The notes under the pieces: model-generated
The model's input: the letters and a program-made list of their open reading frames with translations, nothing else
Database searches by the model: none
What the model was told of the DNA's origin: nothing
Translations under genes and position numbers: made by a program
NCBI GenBank assembly: GCA_018466975.1
Contig: JAENRS010000022.1
Span: 310,001-374,000, forward strand
Source of the DNA: Sparassis latifolia
Taxonomy: Eukaryota > Basidiomycota > Agaricomycetes > Polyporales > Sparassidaceae
Direction: 5' to 3'
DNA length: 64,000 nt
Shown: in pieces, positions 21,635 to 32,321 of the stretch
How positions within the stretch are numbered: position 1 is the stretch's first letter
How the letters are laid out: the number at the start of each line of letters is the position of its first letter

Positions 21635-24296
21635 CTATATTGGCCAGCGTGAGGTAGATGGCACACTGCCAGGTGGTGGTACTACGGTATCATAATATGG
21701 TGGTAGAAATTGCATCACAGGAATGGGAGGATGAACGTATGGATGGACAGATGGATATGCAAGTGCATGGTCAGGGAATATGACAGTAGCATTGAGGTAT
21801 GCCGCACTGCAATGGGTGAGTGAGTGCACATATCTATGGTCACTGAATACTCAATATTGTTCATAGGCTCCGTAGTTTAGTTCTTGATGGTTCACAGCTG
21901 TCTGTCGTGCCACATTTCATGCTGCTTGGCGATCTTGCGCTTCGCGATGACTCTGTTCCCGCCTTGCAATATCACGTGCTTGTTTCTTTGCCGCACTGTT
22001 CTTCATTCTCTGGAGTCGATCTTGGGCCTTCTTTTTCTCGTGTGCATCGCAAAATCACTGGTCAATAGGTATAAGACGAGCAAGCACTTCTGCACTGTGG
22101 TGATCCACGAAGTCCCAGTCTGGTACTTCAGCCTTAATATCATCCACGGTCTGTATGCAGGCGTGTACAGCTAGTTTCTTAAGTATGGCATCCGGGAGCA
22201 AGACCTGAGGTCCCCAGACACATCTGCTGTACCTTTCATTCCAGCATTTTCGACGCCATGACAACAGAGCATCTCAGCACTCCTTGAGCAGCACACCTCG
22301 GCGATCACCTTGACGGCGGGCTTTCTTCGGTCCATGAGTCACAGCAGGCTCTTGAACGCTGTCCGCTGCTGTATTCGGCTTCTCGATCCGAGCTTGGATA
22401 TGCAGGTGGAAGACTCTCATAGCATCTTCAGCATTGGTCAACATGAGAGATGGATCTGTGGCTTTTCGATGGATGCATACATCGCAGCAGGGTACAGTAG
22501 GTTCTGCAATTTTTTGGTTAGTTCTACATGCTGCGGATAAACTGGATACTAAACCCTACGCGTGTGAGGAGGATTTGCAAAGTATCTGTCCGAAATATCA
22601 CGGCGACACTCCTTACCAATTACCCACTCTCGCATCCCCTCTTCCAGCTGTTTCTTCCACGTGTGATCTACATCTGCCTCATCAGTAGCGTCTTCTTCTT
22701 GATCATCGTCTTTAGCATCTTCATCTTCATCTTGATCTCCTTTGTGATGTTCTATCTCATCAGAAACTTCTAGCCGGCCATCATCGTTATCTTCATCAGC
22801 TAGGCCCTCTATTTCATAGTCCTCCGCATCGTCCATGTTGACATCTGCATTGTCCATTTGATGGTCCTGGTCGGGACTACCTGCTGCCTCACATCCCTGG
22901 TTGTTGATGCTGTGAATGTCCTTCTTTTGTCACTTCACCTTCTTGAAGACAGATGGCTCAACTAGGAGGATGACAACTGCTGCTTGACCCAGTCGTCCTG
23001 CACGTCCATACCGCTGCAGTCACATTGAGAGCAATAAAGGTACCATGAACTGTACAATCTGCAAAATATCAGAAATGTCCAACCCCTGGTCAATGAATAG
23101 CAGATGGTCAGTGGCATATTACAGACATGTGAATGCTCTGACTAGTGCTGTGGCCTCCGTGGCACATAGGATTTTTGTCTTTCCTGCTCGAAAATTGTCC
23201 ATCGCTTTCTGCCTTGCTCGTGGGGACCGCATAGCATGCACGAAGTCTATTTGATCACGCATACAGTCAAGTAAGACCTGCTGTAGGGGCTTGTATCCAC
23301 GGTCGGCAAGGTCTCAGCTGTTGAAGAAGATGACAGTTCGGACCAGAGAGTCTACGGTGAGCCCTTTGTCTAGTACAAAGTTCAGAGAATCAAGGTCAGA
23401 CTTAGAACTGTTCATCCGGCAGATAAGAGGAGTTATGTTTCGATGGTCATTGCCAAGGTTTACCATGAAGAAGCGATTCTGCGAGAAGCACAGGCTTTTA
23501 TGGACTTCAGCGAGAGCATGTGAAGAAAGTGTCGCCGAGGTTGCCAGGAATGGGACAGACAGTGGGAGAAATGACCGAAGTTTGCCCAGTTCCACGAATT
23601 TCTCACGAAATTTGTCCCCCCACTGATAGATGCAGTACGCTTTATCAACAACCAAGGCTGCAACTTCTTTTGTGAAGCTGGGTGAGCGCATGAGCCTCGA
23701 GAACTGTGGGTGTTCAAGGCACATCTCCGGTGATGTGATGATAAGCCGATGCTTGTCAGCCGCGATCTCCTGCACTCATCACTTGCATGACAGTGCATAT
23801 ACCATGGAATAAGGTACTTACCTGGTGAAGAACACCATTATAAACATCACTGTTAATGGGCGTAGCTGTGAGACCCATTTTCTTGAAACGCTCGGCCTGC
23901 GCACAGTTTTCTCTTCAAGACTTTGCTGGCACATTGTTGTTGACTTACTTGTTCTCTCTCCAGTTCATTCAGAGGTGATATGACCAGTATCATCTTCCTC
24001 TTCCTCTCATCCGCAAGGAGTGGCATAGCAAAGGGTATAGTCTTTCCAGCACCAGTGGAAGCAATCACAATGCAATCCAAGCCTAGAATAAGAGCCTCTC
24101 CCACATCTAGCTGCCAAGTGTAAGGTGTGTTTCCATTGAAGGATACCCGAAAGTTGTCAATAAGGAGCTGGCGAGTAGCCGCAGAGTCATACAACTGAGT
24201 TTTCGTGGCTGCAGCATGGGTAATATTGAGTATCTCGTAGAAGTCCAGGTCAGCAAATTTGAGTGGAGCAGTGGAGTTCTGAGGTTTTGATGGCAT
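21635..24296 (-). pseudogene. RecQ-like DNA helicase, decayed
   Basis: RecQ enzymes are ATP-driven 3'-5' DNA helicases of the nucleus. Reading from ATG 24296 (an upstream in-frame ATG is at 24365): Walker A IVIASTGAGKT (about 24037-24069); motif Ia ISPLNELEREQV; TATPIN after an intron; LIITSPEMC; motif II region VVDKAYCIYQWGDKFR (about 23610-23657), where RecQ has DEAH; SATLSSHAL (motif III); KTKILCATEA (about 23157-23186); LQRYGRAGRLGQA (motif VI, about 22984-23022); an acidic linker; then CRRDISDRYFANPPH and CCDVC of the RecQ zinc-binding region; and a charged coiled-coil-like tail (AHEKKKAQDRLQRMKNSAAK) with a Pro/Tyr-rich end. Breaks: TAG near 23313, TGA near 22932, TGA near 22288, TGA near 22055 and others. 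Both the lost motif-II residues and the stops show it is inactive. Confidence 0.85.
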
Positions 24297-24369
24297 TGTG
24301 TCGCTACAAACTACACAAGGTAATAGATGAGAAGTAGCGGGTGCATACAGTATACCGATGGGCATGATT

Positions 24370-24486
24370 TTAGCTATACATGTGATGTGACTTGGTCACA
24401 GGATCGAGGTTATCTACACCCGCTGTACTGAAGTTCACCAGACGTTCTACCACGGAAGTTGCAATGGTTTTTTCGATCTCTGACAT
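24370..24486 (-). other. 38-codon leader ORF over the right inverted repeat
   Basis: It starts with ATG at 24486, stops at TAA 24370-24372, and lies just upstream of the RecQ-like frame. The corresponding left copy has the same frame in part but is broken by a stop. It may be a leader peptide or chance coding capacity of a structural repeat. The differences between the copies are mostly amino-acid changing, which favours chance. Confidence 0.3.
24384..24477 (-). repeat. right copy of the ~93-bp inverted repeat
   Basis: The reverse complement matches 1563-1655. Best conserved are ATCGAAAAAACCATTGCA and TTCAGTACAGCGGGTGTAGA. Confidence 0.75.
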
Positions 24487-25022
24487 ATTAGTTCTTGGTT
24501 ACTTCCGTGGGTGAACATCTGGAACTGAGACTACTATTCTTCCAGCCATAACCTGTTTTCATGATATTCTGGGCCTCCCTCGACCTCCACGTGACAAGCC
24601 AACCTTCTGGCTAATGATCGTGTGGGTTCAGCTGATGTCACGCACGCCTGGAAAGAGTGGCTCCAGATACTAGTATCTGGAGATGCTGGCCAGTATCTGA
24701 GTGCCAAACGCAGCCTAAGGTAAGCAGACAGTACTTGGTACGCTGATGTCCACTGACAACTACTACAAAATGACAAATCCAGATGTTGCAATGAAGAATG
24801 ATGGAGTCCTGTGGGCCTCAAAATTTGTTGGAGTCCAGAGGCATCTCAGGGCTCTCGAAGAGCAGACACCATCCGTGTTCTGCACGGAGTGAATTGAACA
24901 TGAGTGGATGACATCTTTGGGGTCATTTCTAGACTCCAGGGTGTCGGTACACAATGAAATGCTGGAGGAATGCGAGCCATGGGGAACAGATGACAACAGA
25001 AGTGAAGAAGGAACAAGTACTG

Positions 25023-25237
25023 CATCAGGAAAACCCAACTTTTACTTAAAGGTGTCCTTATGTAACTTAAATGCACTTATAAGCCTTAAATAAGGCAGAA
25101 AAGGACAAAAAGTCCATAAGTCATATTTTCTTAGAGGCTTAAAAGTCGACTTTTGAGAACTTATTGGCCTTAAATAAGGCAAAAAATGATAAAAAGTCGC
25201 AATAAGTGCCATAAGTAAAAGTTGAGTTTTCCTGATG
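25023..25237. mobile_element. MITE copy B1 (~215 bp)
   Basis: The terminal inverted repeats are CATCAGGAAAACCCAACTTT, with AACTCAACTTT in the other arm, and continue into TTACTTA. The interior is AT-rich with repeated AAAAAGTC and CCTTAAATAAGGC blocks. A second copy is at 27195-27408. It has no coding capacity. Confidence 0.85.
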
Positions 25238-26530
25238 TGTGCCTTGCTGTTGGATGATTGAGTAAATGAGTATCACATCCCGAGACATCTGCCTGCCAGT
25301 GCATTCCTCCACTCACAAGCGCTCACAGATGGGCACCACACCCTAGGATGCAATTTCCCAAGATCACTGATTTTCGACCTTGTTGTCCGGACTCTTTGGA
25401 CAGGTTTGAGGAGTTTCTTGTCAGGATGCGGAGATAAGCGATGGTCTATGTCAACATAGCACTGGTGACAGGAGAAAGCATTGTTAACACACTCAAGTGT
25501 AACTTCATTCTGATCCAGAGAAAATAAAGCAAAGAAAAGATTGCATATGTCCTTATCTCACATGGTTTCTAGAAGTCACCACAAGATATCTCCAGACCTG
25601 CTGTACTCGTGGCTGCAGAAAAAGACAAGAAATTGAATAAGGTACATACCTATGACCAAGATATATCTCCAGATAATGATATACTCCAGGAACTGCAACT
25701 TGCCCGTCCTGATACAGAACATGACCGTGGTCAGTTTTGGACCCTCATTTGTCTGGAAGAGATATGGCATATGACAATAATTCTCAAAATTTCATCAGGT
25801 TGAACAGACGACTCCTAGGGGATATTCAGATGTCCTCCCATGCAGCATCACGGGAACAAATCCGAACGCTGACCACACCAAAGCTTACGGTATACTTGAT
25901 GAGCATCATGGATTGCATTCACTGCCGGATAGCAAGTCCTCATCTCTAATCTCTGATTGTCCCAAGGATAGCTGAACCTGGATGACTGTGCCCAGCTGTG
26001 CCCTTCGCAGCGGCGAACAGTGAGACCTTCTACTCTATGACATCACCATCATATTGCGTCCGACTCTGGGGTCCAAGGTTCTTCAAGTTCCCGAGCCAAT
26101 AGGTATAATGAATGCAGCAGTGGCAAGATGGTACAGCATGAATCTCACAAGAAGACTCGATATCCAGGCCGCATCGCGTATCCACGAACTCGAGCTCACT
26201 TTCTGTTGTCATTTTTCACTCATTAAACACTACGAGTTATCCAATGTTAGTCCTCCATCTATCATTCCCCATCATTCCTTCACTTCTTTTAAAACTTGAT
26301 TAATTTGTGGGATTACTATAAGGGCATGGATACCTCCCTGTTGGTGGCACAAACTCCCACTCATTCCTGCGTAGGCTGAATATCTTCCAAGATATGACTA
26401 CAAATCTATTACTACCTGTCAGTCTAGGCTCAACTATTAGAGTCGGATACTTTGGTGCACTCATATCCTCAGCATAAGCAATTTATATTTCTGCTATCCA
26501 GACTACTTCTACTGATGCAAGATAGATTGT
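25238..26530. other. intergenic, no gene recognised
   Basis: Only short frames without family features. The first exons of the DUF6534-type gene may lie in the last few hundred bases, but I could not read them. Confidence 0.3.
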
Positions 26531-26539
26531 ATGGCATGA

Positions 26540-28070
26540 TCTGTGTACAAACCTTTCATTATTTCCGGTCCTCATTCTGGATACCACACACCAAATTGTC
26601 ATTGCTCATATTATGTATCACTACCTAATCTTAAACTATGCCAACCCGGAGGCTCTCCTTATTTCAGTGTGGTAAGCATTACCTGTCATCTCATGTTCTA
26701 TCTGAATTCAGCCTACAATTGCGATCAAATATCTAAGGAGTATTCCAGTGAGTAACATCCTTTAATACCCAATACAAGATTAATAACAATGTTCTCAGAT
26801 GGAGATTGTCCTAAATGTATGCCTCAAGTATCCCTTCTCATTGGATGTCAACTTAATATTCTATTCCAGAACCATTGCATGTATAGTCGAGATGTCAGTA
26901 CCAGCATGTCTATCTGTTGATAAAAATTGTCTGGTACATCCTCCCTTCAGTGCTTGGTTATCACGCCTTTGGATTTGTGCGTCTTTCATAGTGGCTTCTT
27001 CATGAAGGACCTCACCATAATTGTTTGTTGAATAGTGAGCAAGAATCGCATTGGGACTTTAATTTGTGTACATTCATTCTCACTATCTGTTATGCACTTC
27101 TGATCATGAAACCAGGAACTTAGCATTACAACCCATCTTGGTGAGCAAGGAGTTGTTCGTACTATCTGGCCAACTGACATTTTCTCCCCAGCTACATCAG
27201 GAAAACCCAACTTTTACTTAAAGATGTCCTTATGTGACTTAAATGCACTTATAGGCCTTAAATAAGATAAAAAAGGACAAAAAGTCCATAAGTCATATTT
27301 CCTTAGAGACTTAAAAGTCGACTTTTGGGAACTCATGGGTCTTAAATCAGGCAAAAAAGGACAAAAAGTCAGAATAAGTTCCATAAGTAAAAGTTGGGTT
27401 TTCTGATGTACAAGCCTCACCTATTCTATCCGAGGGTGTGCAGTGTGTGTGTCAGTAGTTGCTAGTATCTGACACTCTGTCCATTTTAGATACTTGTCCA
27501 CAAATCTTCAGGAGTCGATGCTTAAGTTGAAGGTATGTTCAGTGTCTTTTCAGTCTGATAGCAATCATTAAGTAATATACTACCAGGCAATCGGCACTGC
27601 ATGCCTATGTGTAGCTGCCACCATTGATTCACTCATATCAGGGAGCCTCTGTTATTATCTTCACAGAAATCATACTGATCTTCACCGGTGAGTATCAGAT
27701 GCTACATTTGAGCATTATTGATATGAAGTTCACTATAGGTCCGACGATGTTATTGGCAAACTTATGGCTGTAGTTGTTGCGACTAGTCTCCTCACGATGT
27801 AAGTCCCCCCCATACATGTTTGCATCAGGATGCTGACCTCTATTAGCCTATTTGTCATCACTGATGCTATTGCAGTGAGAACAATATTCATTGGTGTGAA
27901 GCTGCTCTGACTGAATCTCTCAACAGTATATCGCTGCTCCTGAGTCTGAATACATGTTGTTGTTCAATATGATGCTTGGGAAATGTGAGTTCTGCGACAC
28001 TTCTAGACACCTTTCTTAACTCTCTTTGTGCTTAGTGTATATCAATTCCTTCCTCACATTAAGGCTCTAA
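26540..28070 (+). CDS. DUF6534-type multi-span membrane protein, MITE inside
   Basis: Members of this fungal family have about seven membrane helices and no known function. An exon around 26562-26671 reads PVLILDTTHQIVIAHIMYHY followed by NYANPEALLISVW, a typical second-helix region. The 3' half splices cleanly: exon 27584-27683 (AIGTACLCVAATIDSLISGS, then LCYYLHRNHTDLHR), exon about 27738-27799 (SDDVIGKLMAVVVATSLLT), exon about 27847-27879 (LFVITDAIA), exon about 27926-27987 (ending MMLGK), and a last exon ending INSFLTLRL with TAA at 28068-28070. Each junction has GT..AG and keeps phase. A MITE (27195-27408) lies between the two recognisable parts, so the middle and the N-terminus are unresolved and the gene may be disrupted. 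Confidence 0.6.
27195..27408. mobile_element. MITE copy B2 (~214 bp) inside the DUF6534-type gene
   Basis: It matches 25023-25237 over its whole length and is bordered by TA at both ends (27193-27194 and 27409-27410), fitting a TA target duplication of mariner-type elements. Confidence 0.85.
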
Positions 28071-29358
28071 CTATTTTATCTATTTACCATGTATATATGG
28101 TTTATTTAGTATACTATATACATTTATTTATAGTGTGACCTGTACATGGAAAATATATAGTACATAAATAGTATATGGTTATGGGCTGTACAGCCCACAT
28201 AGTCTGCATATTCCCACATAAAACCAGAGAAAGTTCAGCCAAAAGCTATAGAGATAAGTTTAGATTTTCTGAATTATAATTGTAACTCTAAAATAGGGTT
28301 GAAGTGATGCTTGACCAACTTTGGCTCATGTTAAATATTGCCTCTGACTTTCAATAGCCATTATGAAAGTCATTAAATCTTAGCATTTAGTGCAGCTCTC
28401 AACTTTCCTAACTGCAGAAAAAATAATAGTAATATATATAGCAAGCTACAGTCTTATCTGAGGTGCAGTTCTGATAATTATGTAAACTATATATTTACCT
28501 TATATTTACCATCTATCTACCATATACCATTTATTTAGTGGTTGGAACTATAAATAGATTAAATGGTTGGAGCCTTACCTCACATCGTAAGTCATGTCAC
28601 AAGACCTTTATCATGATCCTAATTATACTCTCTGTTACCTTAGCTTAAATGTGTGCACGGTGGTTAGCCGTAGCCTCAACAGGAACCCTGATAACTACTT
28701 GTAGTCGATCCCGATGCCCCATTTCACTCCACCATCGCAGTTGTCGTCAAACAAGACTATATCCGTAGTAGTTAAACAGGACACTGAACCAGTATAGCCT
28801 CTTGCTCAAATCAACATCACTGACACTAACACTAACGTACCTGCAAACAGGATTCCCTGGGTATGAAAGCCAATCTTACAGCATGAGCTGCACTGTAGTA
28901 GTCATGACCGTCGTGGAATTCGTGTTTTTGCACATTCCATTTTCCGGTATTTCAACATCGCTGAATACATGGTTTGAATCATTTATATATACTATCTCAT
29001 TGTGGTTCTTGTTCATTCATTAGTTAGTCCCTTATTCCTTTACTATCCAGAGCCAGTAGCCACTGATGAGCGTATGTATATATTTGATGATATGCATTTA
29101 TGCGTACCGATAGTAATGAGGTGAGGTATCATTTAGTCCGTACTGACTGTCAACGGCATAAGGCAGGATGCACCACCGTCGGGTCGCCTTACGTGCATTC
29201 TCCTGTGCGCGATTCATAAATAATGACTGGACTGTAGTTGCGGTCTTGGAGGTCCGTGACTACGCGTAACTAAGTACAAAATATTGACGTCATGTGACCG
29301 CTCTAGCAGAACCGTCTGGTATAACAAGTGGTACAATCTCTCTGTTCGCGACTCGGAC
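28071..29358. other. AT-rich intergenic region
   Basis: No gene recognised. 28080-28560 is strongly AT-rich with ATATATA/TATTTA runs. The 5' flank of the DUF2461-type gene occupies the last few hundred bases. Confidence 0.35.
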
Positions 29359-31352
29359 ATGTCTTCGCGCACTGCACGCATTGTTTCTGCTAAGTCTCAA
29401 ACATTGAAAGCCAAAAGCAATTCCCAAGGCGTAGAAACGTCTCACCATTTCTCGAAGGCGAACGCGGGGAAGTCGAAAGCGGTGAGCTCAACAGAGGAAG
29501 AGAAAGGTGACGACGCGGTCGACGTGTCGGGCGACGAGGATGTATTCTCTCTGCACAGTGACGCACTGGACGATTCGGACGCGATGCCAAAGAAGACGCC
29601 GAGGAAACGCAAAGCTAAGACGAGCATGAAGTCCTCTCCGCAAAAGAGCCCGTCGAAGAAGAAGCGGCGACGGGCCAAGGAGAGCGATGAAGAGGACGAC
29701 GGAGACATCGACCTGAAGGATGGTCAGGAGATCGTCGGCGTTGTCGTGCAAGCGCCAAAGACTGGGCGCGGTGCGTGTTTTAATCTTCCGCTGAGGGTTA
29801 GCCCCGGAAGTTGCTTATCGTTAACGCCTTGTTTGACTTTTTTACGGTGCGCTCCGTAGTTCCACCGGGGCAGATCTCTCAGAATACCTTTGACTTTCTC
29901 GCGCAGCTTCGGAAGCCCGAGTGTAATGACCGCGAATGGTGCGCCCTACCTCCACCATTCCTACCGCTTTATCCTAATCAACGCGCAGGTTCAAACTCTA
30001 TGGTACGCACACGTTTAGCTTACCGCTCCAAGGAGAAATGAATATACGTTGTGAACATGTACAGAGCCTGTATACCGCCTGGCCGAGGGCGAATGGAAGG
30101 CATTCATCGAAGAGTTCACGCCCCGGCTCATCGAGTGCGACCCGCAGATCCCACATTTACCCCCAAAGGATGTAATCCTTAGGATATATCGCGATGTGCT
30201 TGCGTTCTCTTTACGCGTCCGGTGGTCTGATTACTGACGCTGTGTCCTGTAGATTCGTTTCAGCAACGACAAAACTCCGTACAAGACAGAATTCTCCGCG
30301 GCCTTTTCGCGGAGTGGACGTAAGGGCATCTTCGCACATTGTGCGTCTCTCTTGGCTCTAATTTTTTTTGCTCCGAATCTCGCTGATTCTGGGGTATGAT
30401 AGACTACGTGTCAGTGCCCTGTATATTGTGTTCTAGTTCCTTGTGGCACTGAATTAATCTGTTTATTTCATTCGTTGTTGATCAGCGGTAGTGCGTTGGC
30501 TCTTGCTTGTAAAGGCAACGATCTGCTCATACGTTCGTTCTGGCAGTTGAGCCAGGAGGCAATAGTCTCCTCGCCGCCGGTGCATGGTGTCCTGGAAAGA
30601 ACGAGCTTGCAACTATCAGGTCCGTCACCTTGGCGTCAGCGAGTCTTACACCCCTACTTACATATGCGTGCATCCAAAAACTCCCAGGAACAACCTTCTT
30701 CGCTCCTCCGCGCGCTTGCGTCGAGTGATCGCCGCGCCTGAGTTCGTGAAGCTGTTTGGCCCGCCGAAGCCGAACCTAAAGGGAGGGCGCCAGAGCATCT
30801 TCGGGGGAGATGACGAACTGAAGGTCGCGCCAAAAGGGGTTGAGAAGACGCACAAGTGCGTATGCCGTTCTCTTTTCTACTTTACCCGATCGGTCTACTT
30901 ATCTTTTCTGAGCCTGATTTCAACATTTGACATCCCTTCTACTTCTGATTCTGTGCTGTTTTTGTGTTACTCCTTCTGATTCATCGGGTTTTGTCGTTCG
31001 CTGATGCGATCGCGATTTCAGGGACATTGATCTGCTCAAGTGTCGCTCCTTTGCAGTTGTTCATCAGTACGTTCCCACCCTGCACCCCCATGCATTGTGT
31101 GTAACGCTATATGCTCGCAGCTTCGCGGACTCGCAGGTCCTAGCGCCGGACCTCATGGATCAATTGTGCGGCGTGGTGAAAATCTTGCAGCCGTTCGTCC
31201 ATTGGTATGTACTTGATTGTTGCGCTAATCATATCAAAACCTGACTTAGAGGAAGTTTGAATGATCTGATGACGTTGCAAGATGCGGATGACGATGACGA
31301 AGAGGGGAGCGGGAACGAGGGAGCGGCTGACGGAGAGGATGGTGAGGACTGA
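29359..31352 (+). CDS. DUF2461-domain protein with two micro-exons
   Basis: The DUF2461 domain (TIGR02453 group) is common in bacteria and fungi; its function is unknown. Exon 1 (29359-29770) gives a Lys/Ser/Asp-rich, probably nuclear N-terminus with a KKKRRR tract. The domain then runs through exons 29860-29938, 29989-30002 (14 nt), 30065-30195, 30253-30340, 30403-30420 (18 nt), 30547-30619, 30688-30855, 31022-31066 and 31121-31204. Joined, they give the expected segments FDFLAQLRKPECNDREWFKL, RIYRDIRFSNDKTPYKTEF, KGIFAHYYVSV, EPGGNSLLAAGAWCPGKNEL and IAAPEFVKLFGPPK. The acidic C-terminus (QDADDDDEEGSG) ends at TGA 31350-31352. The last junction (31204 to 31250) is unsettled: the canonical splice makes TG|A, a stop, or shifts to an early end. 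Otherwise the gene looks intact. Confidence 0.8.
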
Positions 31353-31628
31353 TGTTTTGATGACCTGAGTGACTACAAATTGTCTGTTCGCGTTGGATAT
31401 GCTGTTCTGTCAAGTAATTTCCTTCTGTCATCTTGGTCTAAGGGCTTTGGGAAACCGTGCGTTCCGTTCAGCAATTGACACTGCGCCGATCGGCTTCGTG
31501 GGCTCGCGGTATCTCCTTAGCGATGTTGTAGAGTTGTGGTAGCGAATTAAGTTGAGCTAACCAAGTCGTCCACGAAGAGTAATTTGGCACATAACGACAA
31601 AGTGCAGTGATATAGACGGGTGAATTCC

Positions 31629-32321
31629 TCACTTAGCCTCCTTCTGCTCCCTGTACTGTTTCGCCCACTGCGTTCGAGGACGCGTCGGGACGTCAGCACT
31701 ACACGAGGATGAGGACGAATACTGCAAGACGCACCATCATGGAGGGGATTGACCGTGTTGGCGGGTTGTACCGCCACTAGGGAGAAGAAACGTCAGGAAA
31801 CTCAATATAACTGCATGGATGGATTGAGAGCGCACCTCTCTATCAGCGCTCACGGTCCACGCTCCGTATGTGATGGCGAGGATGCCTGCGAAAACGATTG
31901 CGGTGTTGGACTTCCAGTTTGTCGGGCGCGTCCACCAACCACCTGGTGCACATGCACACGAAATTCGAATCCACGTCGAGGTCAAGGTCGGAGTTACGCT
32001 GGTATTAGAGTTATTCTGCAGAGATCATTGAGACGACACACCGGCTGGCGACCACACCTCCTTTGGATAGGGATATCTAGCACCTCCGCCCTGCAATTTC
32101 CCGCGTCAACATGAAGACTTTCTCCGCGAACGGATTCTGCGGGACTCACCATGGTCGTTGTCAATGATGTTGCGATGGACAAGTTCTGGGAAAGGCAAGC
32201 GAGAGGTGGCACGTGGTTGTATGGGCGTCTGTCTCGGTAGCCCGCTGGCTTGCCAGCCTTTGGCACGCTCTGTGCATTCGACCACTACTATCTCTGGCTT
32301 CACCATGCTGGATTCGCTCAC
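31629..32321 (-). CDS. small single-span membrane protein (possibly mitochondrial)
   Basis: Exons at 31942-31837 (low end 31836-31837), 31776-31735 and 31667-31629 splice with GT..AG and keep phase. They read GWWTRPTNWKSNTAIVFAGI, LAITYGAWTVSADRE, WRYNPPTRSIPSMM and WAKQYREQKEAK, ending in TGA 31629-31631. The first exon ends at 32150 (ELVHRNIIDNDHG). One hydrophobic helix follows the NWKSN motif. I recall similar short fungal proteins but no name or proven role; the size and layout would suit a mitochondrial inner-membrane subunit, which is inference. The start is unclear: an upstream ATG at 32321 would overlap the start of PEX3 on the other strand, so a start nearer 32200 or a further intron is possible. 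Confidence 0.6.

Noticed and set aside
24534..25093. Gene between the helicase and MITE B1
   Set aside because: Frames on both strands are short, overlap each other and match nothing I recognise.
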